9,672 bases of DNA from positions 1 to 9,672 of the forward strand of contig JAQUOR010000056.1 of the NCBI GenBank assembly GCA_028717025.1. The letters are read 5' to 3'. Below are positions 1-6,125 of this stretch, in pieces. Both the position numbers and the translations under genes were made by a program. A model generated the notes under the pieces. The model did no database searches, had not been told where the DNA came from, and saw nothing but the letters and a program-made list of their open reading frames with translations. This DNA comes from Candidatus Omnitrophota bacterium (GTDB lineage Bacteria; Omnitrophota; Gorgyraeia; Duberdicusellales; 4484-171). Numbering within the stretch: position 1 is the first letter of the stretch; every line of letters starts with the position of its first letter.

Positions 1-217
1 TGTTTCTTTGAGCATCTCTGATACCGGCATAGGAATTTCACACGAAAAAAAGGACAAAATATTTGAGCCTTTCTTTACTTCTAAGCCGGTTGAGGAAGGT
101 ACGGGGTTAGGGTTATCGATAGTCGCTAATATCGTGCGGGAACACGGCGGCTCGATCAGTGTAGAAAGCGAAGAGGGTAAAGGTGCCGCTTTTATGATAA
201 AATTACCCGTTCCGTGA
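1..217 (+). CDS. Sensor histidine kinase, C-terminal ATPase fragment (5' end outside window)
   Basis: This is the last ~71 residues of a HATPase_c (GHKL) domain, the ATP-binding half of a two-component sensor kinase. The reading frame is open from the window edge (codons begin at base 2), so the TTG at base 8 is not the true start. Three ATP-binding boxes are visible in order: the G1 box (SDTGIGI), the F box (FEPFFTSK) and a complete G2 box (GTGLGLSIV). They are followed by the usual EHGGSI strand and a short tail ending in LPVP. The H-box, N-box and any sensor domain lie upstream and cannot be judged. The ATPase end looks fully functional, unlike that of the second kinase at 1317-3176. It stops 65 bases before the solute-binding protein gene, so the two may share a transcript. 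The family call is secure; its signal and partner are unknown. Confidence 0.93.
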   Translation, partial: VSLSISDTGIGISHEKKDKIFEPFFTSKPVEEGTGLGLSIVANIVREHGGSISVESEEGKGAAFMIKLPVP

Positions 218-272
218 TCATGAGCTCTTTCTGCGCGTACGATTTAAAGTGTGTCCGCAGAGGGCTTGCATT

Positions 273-276
273 GGAG
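273..276 (+). promoter_or_regulatory. Ribosome-binding site fixing the start of the solute-binding protein
   Basis: GGAG lies six bases before the ATG at 283. It supports that start over the in-frame GTG at 214, which overlaps the preceding kinase gene and would add 23 residues in front of the signal peptide. Confidence 0.6.
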
Positions 277-282
277 AACAAT

Positions 283-1320
283 ATGCGTATGTGTAAAACG
301 ACAGGCTTACATGGGAAAAAAACATTACTCTTGTTTTGCATCCTTTGTGTTTTCTTTTCCTTTGAACCCTCTTTTGCCGCCGGTTTAACCAGAAATAAGA
401 AGATTCTGCTGCTGCATAGTTACCATAAAGAATACCCCTGGACTATAGCGGTTACTACGGGCGTATGGGAAGCATTAAGCGATCGCGCTACTATCACGCT
501 GGAGACCATGTACATGGATGCCAAACGTCATACGTCCGATGAATTCAAATATAAGGCAGCGCAATCGGTAATAGAAAAAATCGATACCTGGCAGCCTGAT
601 GTGGTTATCGCCTGCGATGACATTGCGCAGATTTTTGTCGTTCAGCACTATGTCGATAAGAAGCCGTATTTTGTTTTTTGCGGAGTAAACGCCGATCCGG
701 CCACCTATGGTTTTCCTGCTTCAAATGTCACCGGTATCGTTGAGCGGCCCCATTTCAAAGAGTCGATTGAATATCTACGTCAGATTATTCCTTCCGTGCG
801 AAAAGTGGCGATAATAAGCGACAGCGGAGCTACCTCGCTGGGAGCGCTTAATTTTATGGAAAGCGAAAAAATTGAAAAAAAAGTTCCCATAAAAGTCACC
901 AACTATAAACTGATAGGAGATTTTTCTCTGTGGAAAAAACGCGTTCTTGAATATAACGTTGATGTCGATGCGTTGTTGCTGTATACGTATCATACCCTCA
1001 AAGAAGAAGGAAGCACGCTGAGTCTCGATGCGGAGAGCGTGTTACGCTGGACCATAGAGCATTGTAACGTGCCTACCGTTGGTTTCTTTGATTTTTCTAT
1101 TGAAGAAGGACTTCTGTGCGGGGTTGTCGAGTCAGGGCAGGAGCATGGTTTTGAAGCGGCAACGATGGCGCTTGCGTTGCTTGACGGTGCCGATATAACT
1201 ACGTTACCTATCAGAAAGGGGCGTAAGGAAATCAGGATGCTCAATATGCGTACTGCCCGTAAACTTGGCATAACCATTTCCGATGAGGTGCTTAAAATAA
1301 CCGATAAGGTAATAGAATGA
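283..1320 (+). CDS. Exported ABC_sub_bind-family solute-binding protein
   Basis: 345 residues from the ATG at 283, chosen because GGAG sits six bases upstream and the signal peptide then falls at the N-terminus. Residues 1-33 form a Sec signal peptide: basic start, hydrophobic core at about 14-27, and a likely cut near FAA (31-33). There is no acceptable lipobox, so a soluble periplasmic protein is expected. The mature protein opens with ILLLHSYHKEYPW (41-53), the typical first strand of the ABC_sub_bind (PF04392, COG2984-like) family. Two alpha/beta lobes follow, with a VVIACDD strand and an ITG/VTGI-like hinge. No ABC permease or ATPase gene is adjacent. It sits between a kinase and a membrane sensor and overlaps the latter by ATGA. 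I infer that it delivers ligand information to the sensor rather than feeding a transporter. The ligand is not predictable from sequence. Confidence 0.85.
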   Translation: MRMCKTTGLHGKKTLLLFCILCVFFSFEPSFAAGLTRNKKILLLHSYHKEYPWTIAVTTGVWEALSDRATITLETMYMDAKRHTSDEFKYKAAQSVIEKIDTWQPDVVIACDDIAQIFVVQHYVDKKPYFVFCGVNADPATYGFPASNVTGIVERPHFKESIEYLRQIIPSVRKVAIISDSGATSLGALNFMESEKIEKKVPIKVTNYKLIGDFSLWKKRVLEYNVDVDALLLYTYHTLKEEGSTLSLDAESVLRWTIEHCNVPTVGFFDFSIEEGLLCGVVESGQEHGFEAATMALALLDGADITTLPIRKGRKEIRMLNMRTARKLGITISDEVLKITDKVIE

Positions 1321-3176
1321 AGATGATTATGATACGTTTTGTGGCGATTTTTACGGCAGTCATTTTTTCTTTTCCTTTTTTTCTTTTGGCGGAGGATATA
1401 AAAACCATATACACTATCGGTGTACTCGCGGTGCGCGGCAAAGATACCTGCATAAAAGAGTGGCAAAATACCGCCGATTTCTTAAGCGACCGTATTCCGG
1501 GCGCAACTTTTACCATAGTCCCTCTTGATTTCAAAGAGGTGAGGTTATCCGTCCAATATGGTGATATTGATTTCCTTGTTACCGATCCCTCTTCGTATGT
1601 AGAAGAAGAAATAAAATACGGCATACAGGCGCTTGCAACATTAAAACGTATCAGCTTCGGCAGACCTTGCCCGGTAAATGGAAGTATTATTTTTACTCAG
1701 GCGGAAAGAAAGGATATTAATAGATTGAACGACATAAAAGGTAAGCGTTGCGCCGCCGTCGATAAAACTTCTCTCGGAGGGTGGCTGGCAGCATTGCGGG
1801 AATTCAAGGAACATAACATCGATCCGTATCGTAATTTTTCAAAATTGATCTTTACATCGGATACCGACAGGGTTTTTACCGGAGTGCGCGACGGCTCGGC
1901 TGATGCAGGAATCTTAAGCAGCGATATCTTCTCTCAGCTTATTCATGAAGGGAAAATAGATATAACGCAGTATAAAATCATCGAAAAGCAATATTTTTCC
2001 GATTACTCGTACCTGTCCTCGAGCACTCGTATTTATCCGGGGTGGGTATTTGCGAAATTAACACGTACCAGTTCTGCGATGGCCGAAGCAGTAACCCTTG
2101 CGCTTTTTGATATCTCTTCCGACGATCTGGCGGCAGTCAGCGGCAACTACGCGGGCTGGATTGTCCCGCTTAATTACCAGTCTGTCCATGAATGCCTTCA
2201 ATATCTGCGCGTTGAACCGTACCAGGATTATGGAAAGATTACCATTTCGCTTTTCATGCGCAGCTATTGGCCCTGGATTATGGCAATCAGCGTGCTTCTA
2301 TTGGCAGCCTTAACGATGGCTTTTTTCCTGTGGCGTATCAGGGGGGATATTTCCTATCTGCAGAATACCTTAAGAAAAGAAACTGCGGAACACCGCACCG
2401 CAACATATCAGCTGCAGGAGTCTCAAACAAAATTTAAAGCCGTTGAGACACAACCTTTGCATCCGGATTCTTTAGCGGTAAGCAGTAACGCTCAAGGGTT
2501 CATTGCGCGTCAGATAAGTGATGTCCTTGCCAAACTCGCCGCTGACTTACATGTGATGCGTGATGTCCTTCAATCAAAAGAAAACTACGGAACTCTCGAA
2601 AAACTTTTACCGGATATTGACATTGCAACCAGTCGCCTTAAGCATTCTGTCGATATTTTTTTAGAATCCTCCCGCACAGCGAAGCAGGAATTTAAGGATA
2701 TCTCCCTGAACGAAATCGCGCAGCAGGCATGTCTTCGATTACACGGGACGTTAACCTCAGAAAACATTACGCTTCACACGATTCTTACGCCGGGCATCCC
2801 TTCTTTTAAAGGGAACGCGCAGGAATTCGAGTACGCAATCTCGCAGCTCATTCTTAATGCCCGCTGGGCAATACAGAAAAAATCACAGGCAGAAGGAGGC
2901 GACATTACCGTAAAAACAGAATACAATCCGGCAGATGGCCTTGTATATTTTTACATTTCAGACACGGGATCCGGCATCCCTCCGGAATATATTGAAAAAG
3001 TTTTTGAACCTTTTTTCGCTACCAAAGATAGCGGCGAAAGAATCGGTTTAGGCTTAGCTATTGTCCGTAGTATAATTAAGGAACATGGGGGTTCTATCAG
3101 CATTGCGAGCGCTGCAGACAAGGAAACTACAGTTACCATAGCGTTGCCTGCAACAGGAGTAAAAGGAGGCTTATGA
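1317..3176 (+). CDS. Membrane sensor kinase with PhnD/TtrS-like periplasmic domain; H-box His replaced by Arg
   Basis: 619 residues. An N-terminal signal or anchor (about 8-25) precedes a periplasmic PhnD-like binding domain (~30-300), with the YVEEEIKYG and IFTQAERKDI...L..IKGK...VD..SLGGW patterns seen in TtrS-type sensors. One membrane helix (about 318-340) and a short coiled coil follow. The DHp-like segment then reads ARQISDVL (397-404) where AHEINNPL is expected, putting Arg398-Gln399 in place of the phosphoacceptor His-Glu. The ATPase domain keeps the N-box Asn514, the G1 box DTGSGIP (549-555) and the F box FEPFFATK. In the G2 box the first Gly is Arg575 before GLGL (577-580). ATP may still bind, but His autophosphorylation looks lost. 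The ATG overlaps the previous stop (ATGA) with AAGG six bases upstream; ATGs at 1323 and 1329 are alternatives. The gene also overlaps the downstream receiver gene by ATGA. Domain calls are firm; pseudokinase status is inference. Confidence 0.88.
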   Translation: MKMIMIRFVAIFTAVIFSFPFFLLAEDIKTIYTIGVLAVRGKDTCIKEWQNTADFLSDRIPGATFTIVPLDFKEVRLSVQYGDIDFLVTDPSSYVEEEIKYGIQALATLKRISFGRPCPVNGSIIFTQAERKDINRLNDIKGKRCAAVDKTSLGGWLAALREFKEHNIDPYRNFSKLIFTSDTDRVFTGVRDGSADAGILSSDIFSQLIHEGKIDITQYKIIEKQYFSDYSYLSSSTRIYPGWVFAKLTRTSSAMAEAVTLALFDISSDDLAAVSGNYAGWIVPLNYQSVHECLQYLRVEPYQDYGKITISLFMRSYWPWIMAISVLLLAALTMAFFLWRIRGDISYLQNTLRKETAEHRTATYQLQESQTKFKAVETQPLHPDSLAVSSNAQGFIARQISDVLAKLAADLHVMRDVLQSKENYGTLEKLLPDIDIATSRLKHSVDIFLESSRTAKQEFKDISLNEIAQQACLRLHGTLTSENITLHTILTPGIPSFKGNAQEFEYAISQLILNARWAIQKKSQAEGGDITVKTEYNPADGLVYFYISDTGSGIPPEYIEKVFEPFFATKDSGERIGLGLAIVRSIIKEHGGSISIASAADKETTVTIALPATGVKGGL

Positions 3177-3538
3177 GCGGGAAAAGAGTTATAAAAGCCC
3201 TGGTCGTTGACGATGAGAAGATAATACGGGATTTTCTGATTCGTTTGTTTACTCTCGAAGGAGTTGAGGCAGAGGCGGTCGAAGACGGATTCACCGCCAT
3301 CGAGATGGTAAAACAGAAAAAATTCGATATGGTTTTTCTTGACGTGCGTATGCCTAAAGTTGACGGTTTTGAAGTTTTCAAGGAACTGAAAAAAGTCATG
3401 CCCGGCGCTAAGTATATTATGATGACCGGTTACGCCGTCGATGATTTACTTTCCGCGGCGCAAAAAGAGGGTGCCATTGCCTCCCTTAAAAAACCTTTCG
3501 AAATAGAAGAAATACGGCGTCTGCTCGCAAATGCCTGA
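3173..3538 (+). CDS. Stand-alone CheY-like response regulator receiver
   Basis: 121 residues, a single receiver (REC) domain with no output domain. All key positions are present: the acidic pair Asp13-Asp14 (VVDDE), the phosphoacceptor Asp57 (FLDVRMP), Thr85 in MMTGYA and Lys107 in LKKPF. It should therefore take a phosphoryl group and act through protein-protein contact, as CheY or Spo0F do, rather than by binding DNA. The start overlaps the preceding stop (ATGA). A strong AAGGAGG lies only three bases upstream, a spacing that fits translational coupling. The donor is uncertain: the adjacent kinase lacks the H-box His, so the kinase truncated at the left edge is the better candidate. The target is not in the window. 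It may be a phosphorelay intermediate or the receiver of a chemotaxis-like or secretion-control switch. Confidence 0.93.
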   Translation: MSGKRVIKALVVDDEKIIRDFLIRLFTLEGVEAEAVEDGFTAIEMVKQKKFDMVFLDVRMPKVDGFEVFKELKKVMPGAKYIMMTGYAVDDLLSAAQKEGAIASLKKPFEIEEIRRLLANA

Positions 3539-3553
3539 GAGTATTCCCAACGG

Positions 3554-4429
3554 ATGCGACACATGAATATAAAAAAAATAGTATTATCGCTGTTGATATG
3601 TTTTATCTGTCTTTGGGCAGAATGCGTAAATCTTTTTGCGCAGGGCTGGAGAGAAGTAAGCAGCGACCATTTTATCATTTTCTATGCGGATGATGAAGGA
3701 TTTGCCGAGGAAGCCGCCAAGAAAGCCGAATCGTATTATCAAAAGATTGCCCTTGAGCTGGGGTATCCGCGATACTCTGAGTTTTGGACATGGGAAAAAC
3801 GAGTAAAGATCTATATATATCCTAACCGGGAATCTTACTTAAAGGCTACGGGGCAACCCACCTGGTCAGAAGGGATGGCGGATTATAAGAGTAAGCGGAT
3901 AATCAGCTATGCCTGGAGCAAGGGGTTTAATGAATCTCTTCTTCCTCATGAGATGGCGCATTTGATTTTCAGGGATTTTGTCGGTTTTCGGGGGGTCGTG
4001 CCGTTATGGCTTGATGAAGGCGTAGCGCAATGGTCGGAAGAACAAAGAAGGCCGCACACAAAGGCATTGGTGCGGCAGCTTTACGAAAAAGACTCGCTCA
4101 TATCGTTATCCGACATGATGAAGGTCAATATAAACAACTTAAAAGACATTGACAAGGTGTATATTCGTTCGACACGTACAAAAGGCGGTGAACCGGGAGT
4201 CTTGTTTATCAGCGGCGATGAGCTTGTTGCTACCTATTATTTACAAGCAGTTTCGCTGGTGGGTTTTTTAATCGAGACCTACGGGTCGGATAGCTTTGCG
4301 GATTTCTGCAGGCAACTACGTGACGGAAAGTCTTTGGAAGAAGCATTGCGCTTCGCGTATCCTACGCATATACGCGCTCTCGATGATTTGGAAACAAATT
4401 GGAGAAAGTACCTTGAGAGAAACAGATAA
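3554..4429 (+). CDS. Exported HExxH metallopeptidase, peptidase MA-like
   Basis: 291 residues from the ATG at 3554. The ATG at 3563 (288 residues, starting MNIKK) is equally plausible, since neither has a clear Shine-Dalgarno site. A signal peptide spans about residues 1-29 (core 9-22, cut near LFA-Q). The catalytic signature is HEMAH (132-136), which supplies two zinc-binding His and the general-base Glu133. The LDEG motif with Glu155 follows, the third zinc ligand at gluzincin spacing. This pattern and the size match the peptidase_MA-like family (PF13485-type) of small secreted or periplasmic proteases. The region before it (35-75) resembles the 'HFIIFY...A..AA..AE..Y..I...LGY' entry common to that family. 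It starts 15 bases after the receiver gene and ends 110 bases before gspG. It could be a T2SS-linked or envelope-maintenance protease; the substrate is unknown. Confidence 0.85.
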   Translation: MRHMNIKKIVLSLLICFICLWAECVNLFAQGWREVSSDHFIIFYADDEGFAEEAAKKAESYYQKIALELGYPRYSEFWTWEKRVKIYIYPNRESYLKATGQPTWSEGMADYKSKRIISYAWSKGFNESLLPHEMAHLIFRDFVGFRGVVPLWLDEGVAQWSEEQRRPHTKALVRQLYEKDSLISLSDMMKVNINNLKDIDKVYIRSTRTKGGEPGVLFISGDELVATYYLQAVSLVGFLIETYGSDSFADFCRQLRDGKSLEEALRFAYPTHIRALDDLETNWRKYLERNR

Positions 4430-4457
4430 CAAGAAAGGTTGTTTGGCGTTTCTCAGG

Positions 4458-4469
4458 GAGAAGCTTCTC
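4458..4469. repeat. 12-base perfect palindrome between peptidase gene and gspG
   Basis: GAGAAGCTTCTC is self-complementary. A second TTCTC at 4450-4454 could pair with the same GAGAA across a three-base loop, so two small hairpins compete. No T-run follows, so it is not a standard terminator. It may be an operator-like or processing site, or chance. Confidence 0.3.
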
Positions 4470-4525
4470 AAAGAGCAAAAACGTCGAATATGCAGTATGT
4501 GACTTAACGAAACATGTAATACAAA

Positions 4526-4530
4526 GGAGG
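4526..4530 (+). promoter_or_regulatory. Strong ribosome-binding site deciding the gspG start
   Basis: AAAGGAGG ends at 4530. It abuts the ATG at 4531 with no spacer, which would not work well, but lies nine bases before the in-frame ATG at 4540. The latter is therefore the likely start. Confidence 0.8.
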
Positions 4531-4539
4531 ATGGTTACG

Positions 4540-4962
4540 ATGACAACACATAACAAAGTGTATAGCGCAAAATGTTTTACGCTTATCGAGATAATGTTGG
4601 TTGTCGTTATCATCGGGGCGTTGGCGGCAATGGTATTGCCGCGTTTTGCAGGCAGAGGAGAACAGGCACGTATCGCAGTAGCGCGCGCTGACATTGAAGC
4701 GCATATCCCTACGGCCTTAAAACTTTACGATTTGGATAACGGCGGCTTTCCTTCCAGCGAAGAAGGTCTTAACGCACTCATGAACAAGCCTGCTTCAGCA
4801 ATAAGCTGGCATGGCCCGTATTTAGAAAAAAAACCCATTGATCCCTGGAGTAGAGAGTATAAATATAAAAGCCCCGGAGATCATAAGGTCGATTACGATT
4901 TATATTCCATGGGTAAAGACGGCCAGGAAGGGACTGCGGATGATGTGAAGAATTGGGAATAA
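4540..4962 (+). CDS. gspG: Type II secretion major pseudopilin GspG
   Basis: 140 residues, the usual length for GspG, starting at 4540 because the GGAGG site is nine bases upstream. GspG polymerises into the short periplasmic pseudopilus that pushes substrates through the outer-membrane secretin. The class III leader is 12 residues, followed by FTLIEIMLVVVIIGALAAM (13-31), with the +5 Glu at residue 17 and the hydrophobic helix that anchors the subunit before assembly. The residue before the cut is Cys12 instead of the usual Gly. The body has the GspG hallmarks LYDLDNGGFPSSEEGL, the PIDPW motif and a C-terminal calcium loop (Asp127, GT at 131-132, Asp134-Asp135) ending in NW. It heads the cluster and is followed by a structured spacer that may raise its output relative to the minor pseudopilins. 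Confidence 0.97.
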   Translation: MTTHNKVYSAKCFTLIEIMLVVVIIGALAAMVLPRFAGRGEQARIAVARADIEAHIPTALKLYDLDNGGFPSSEEGLNALMNKPASAISWHGPYLEKKPIDPWSREYKYKSPGDHKVDYDLYSMGKDGQEGTADDVKNWE

Positions 4963-4996
4963 TTTTTCCTGAACTTTTTTTAAAAAAGGAAAAATT
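4961..4996 (+). promoter_or_regulatory. Inverted repeat hairpin starting in the gspG stop codon
   Basis: AATTTTTCCT (4961-4970) is exactly complementary to AGGAAAAATT (4987-4996), a 10-pair stem. The 16-base loop itself contains a T-run facing an A-run. The left arm includes the last two bases of the gspG stop TAA. The stem is AT-rich and no T-run follows it, so it is a weak or atypical terminator. A role as a partial terminator or a 3' end protecting gspG mRNA is inference. Confidence 0.55.
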
Positions 4997-5009
4997 GATT
5001 ACAGAGATT
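4997..5009 (+). repeat. 13-base motif, copy 1 (forward)
   Basis: GATTACAGAGATT directly abuts the preceding hairpin. Its reverse complement differs by one base from each of the two copies at 5043-5055 and 5063-5075, so in RNA it could pair with either (12 of 13) but not both at once. Confidence 0.7.
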
Positions 5010-5042
5010 TTATTAATATGTAATATTCTCAATAGTGCCCCC

Positions 5043-5055
5043 AATCCCTGTAATC
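5043..5055 (-). repeat. 13-base motif, copy 2 (inverted)
   Basis: AATCCCTGTAATC is the reverse complement of copy 1 with one mismatch. Pairing with copy 1 would leave a 33-base loop and release copy 3. Confidence 0.7.
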
Positions 5056-5062
5056 GCTCTTT

Positions 5063-5075
5063 AATCTCCGTAATC
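5063..5075 (-). repeat. 13-base motif, copy 3 (inverted), followed by six Ts
   Basis: AATCTCCGTAATC is the reverse complement of copy 1 with one mismatch. It repeats copy 2 at a 20-base period. TTTTTT follows at 5076-5081, so a copy 1/copy 3 stem would resemble a terminator, though with a long 53-base loop. Confidence 0.7.
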
Positions 5076-5088
5076 TTTTTTACAAAAA

Positions 5089-5487
5089 ATGCTGCATAGA
5101 ACAAAAACTTTTACTCTGGTTGAAGTGATGGTCGCGACCGCGGTCTTAGCGTTTAGCACGGTACTTATATATCGCGCCTTTTTTATTTGTCTCGATGCCT
5201 TTAACTATTATACGGATTACCTGTATATTACGCCACAGGTCAATGAAACCATGTGGAAAGCACAGGATTCTTTAAGTCATTTGGGCACTTTGAGCGATGT
5301 TGAACGCTTAGGGGAAGTGACCAACGGTAACAAACGATTTAACTGGGACCTGTCATACATGCTCCTTGACGGAATTAAAGATGATTGTCAGCTATACCGG
5401 ATAGACCTGGTTACCTGGTGGTACGCGGGCGCAAAGCGTATTGAGATATCAAAGACAGCATATGCACTTTTTATGCCGAGACAATAA
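5089..5487 (+). CDS. gspI: Minor pseudopilin, GspI-like
   Basis: 132 residues. A seven-residue leader is followed by FTLVEVMVATAVLAF (8-22), with the +5 Glu at residue 12. This helix reads most like GspI (FTLLEVLVA type), and size and position before gspJ agree. GspI forms the pseudopilus tip complex with GspJ and GspK. Thr7 precedes the predicted cut instead of Gly. The globular part ends in a short strand (RIEISKTAYAL). No Shine-Dalgarno site is seen before the ATG at 5089; the upstream bases are TTTTTTACAAAAA, so translation is probably weak. The gene follows the structured 126-base spacer after gspG. A gspH or generic type IV pilin-like identity cannot be fully excluded, since the C-terminal domain is divergent. 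The prepilin class is certain and the subtype moderately so. Confidence 0.8.
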   Translation: MLHRTKTFTLVEVMVATAVLAFSTVLIYRAFFICLDAFNYYTDYLYITPQVNETMWKAQDSLSHLGTLSDVERLGEVTNGNKRFNWDLSYMLLDGIKDDCQLYRIDLVTWWYAGAKRIEISKTAYALFMPRQ

Positions 5488-5539
5488 AATTTCAAGAGAG
5501 AAAAGAAACGCTTCGTTTACGCGATGTTCCTTTTTTCCC

Positions 5540-6124
5540 ATGCGTTTCCTCTCTCTGCACGTACGACGCGCGTTTACGCTCATTGAGTTGGTAATCGTAA
5601 TGGCGATGGTGGCGGTGGTGTCTCTGGCGATATATGGAAATTTTTCAAGTGGAGTTAAAATCTGGAAGAGGGTTAATACCGTCTCTCCGCAGGAATCTGT
5701 AGACATTTTTTTTGAAAAGTTTGATGTGGAATTACGAAATGCTTTGAAATTCACCGGTATCGATTTTTCCGGAACGCAGGAATTCCTGGAATTTCCTACG
5801 CTGGTTAACAGCGCGATACTCAGTATAACACCGGGAAAAGTGGCCTATAAATACGATAGCGGCAAACGTACCCTCTATAAATGGCAACACGATTATTCTC
5901 AAATTTATATGGCCCAAGAAGAAGCGCGTCGGGAGGTCTTAGACAATGTGCGTTCATTGCGTTTTTCTTATTATTTTTACGATACTCAAAAAAAACAATA
6001 TCTCTGGATAGAGGAATGGAAAACGAAACAGATGCCTCTGGCAATAAGGGCAGAGCTTGAGCTCATCGGTCCGCAGGGGAACCTTCACTATACCAAAACA
6101 ATCATGATACCTGTGGGAGATTAA
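5540..6124 (+). CDS. gspJ: Minor pseudopilin GspJ
   Basis: 194 residues from the ATG at 5540. The frame is open back to 5441, but that would overlap gspI and place a long leader before the pilin helix. With the 5540 start the leader is 11 residues (MRFLSLHVRRA). FTLIELVIVMAMVAVVSLAIYG (12-33) follows, with the +5 Glu at residue 16 and Ala11 before the cut. The body carries the GspJ pattern: an early QESVDIFFEKFDVELRNAL helix, a strand-rich middle, and a closing (P)LAIRAELELIG strand near the C-terminus. Its length also matches GspJ (~195). GspJ joins GspI and GspK at the pseudopilus tip. No Shine-Dalgarno site is evident; the preceding bases are pyrimidine-rich. It is spaced 52 bases from gspI, and gspK begins one base after its stop. 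Confidence 0.85.
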   Translation: MRFLSLHVRRAFTLIELVIVMAMVAVVSLAIYGNFSSGVKIWKRVNTVSPQESVDIFFEKFDVELRNALKFTGIDFSGTQEFLEFPTLVNSAILSITPGKVAYKYDSGKRTLYKWQHDYSQIYMAQEEARREVLDNVRSLRFSYYFYDTQKKQYLWIEEWKTKQMPLAIRAELELIGPQGNLHYTKTIMIPVGD

Positions 6125-6125
6125 T

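Noticed and set aside
214..282. GTG start at 214 for the solute-binding protein, overlapping the kinase stop
   Set aside because: The overlap would suggest coupling, but the added 23 residues precede a good signal peptide, and GGAG is well placed for the ATG at 283.
990..1466. 158-codon open frame on the - strand across the solute-binding protein/kinase junction
   Set aside because: It lies opposite two well-supported genes, its translation is basic/Ser-rich low-complexity, and no family is recognisable: a shadow frame.
4296..4502. 68-codon + strand frame overlapping the end of the peptidase gene
   Set aside because: It is mostly inside the peptidase gene in another frame, with no ribosome-binding site and no recognisable fold.
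5441..5539. N-terminal extension of gspJ to the ATG at 5441
   Set aside because: It would overlap gspI and give a 44-residue leader rich in Arg/His/Cys. Prepilin leaders are short, and the ATG at 5540 gives a normal 11-residue leader.
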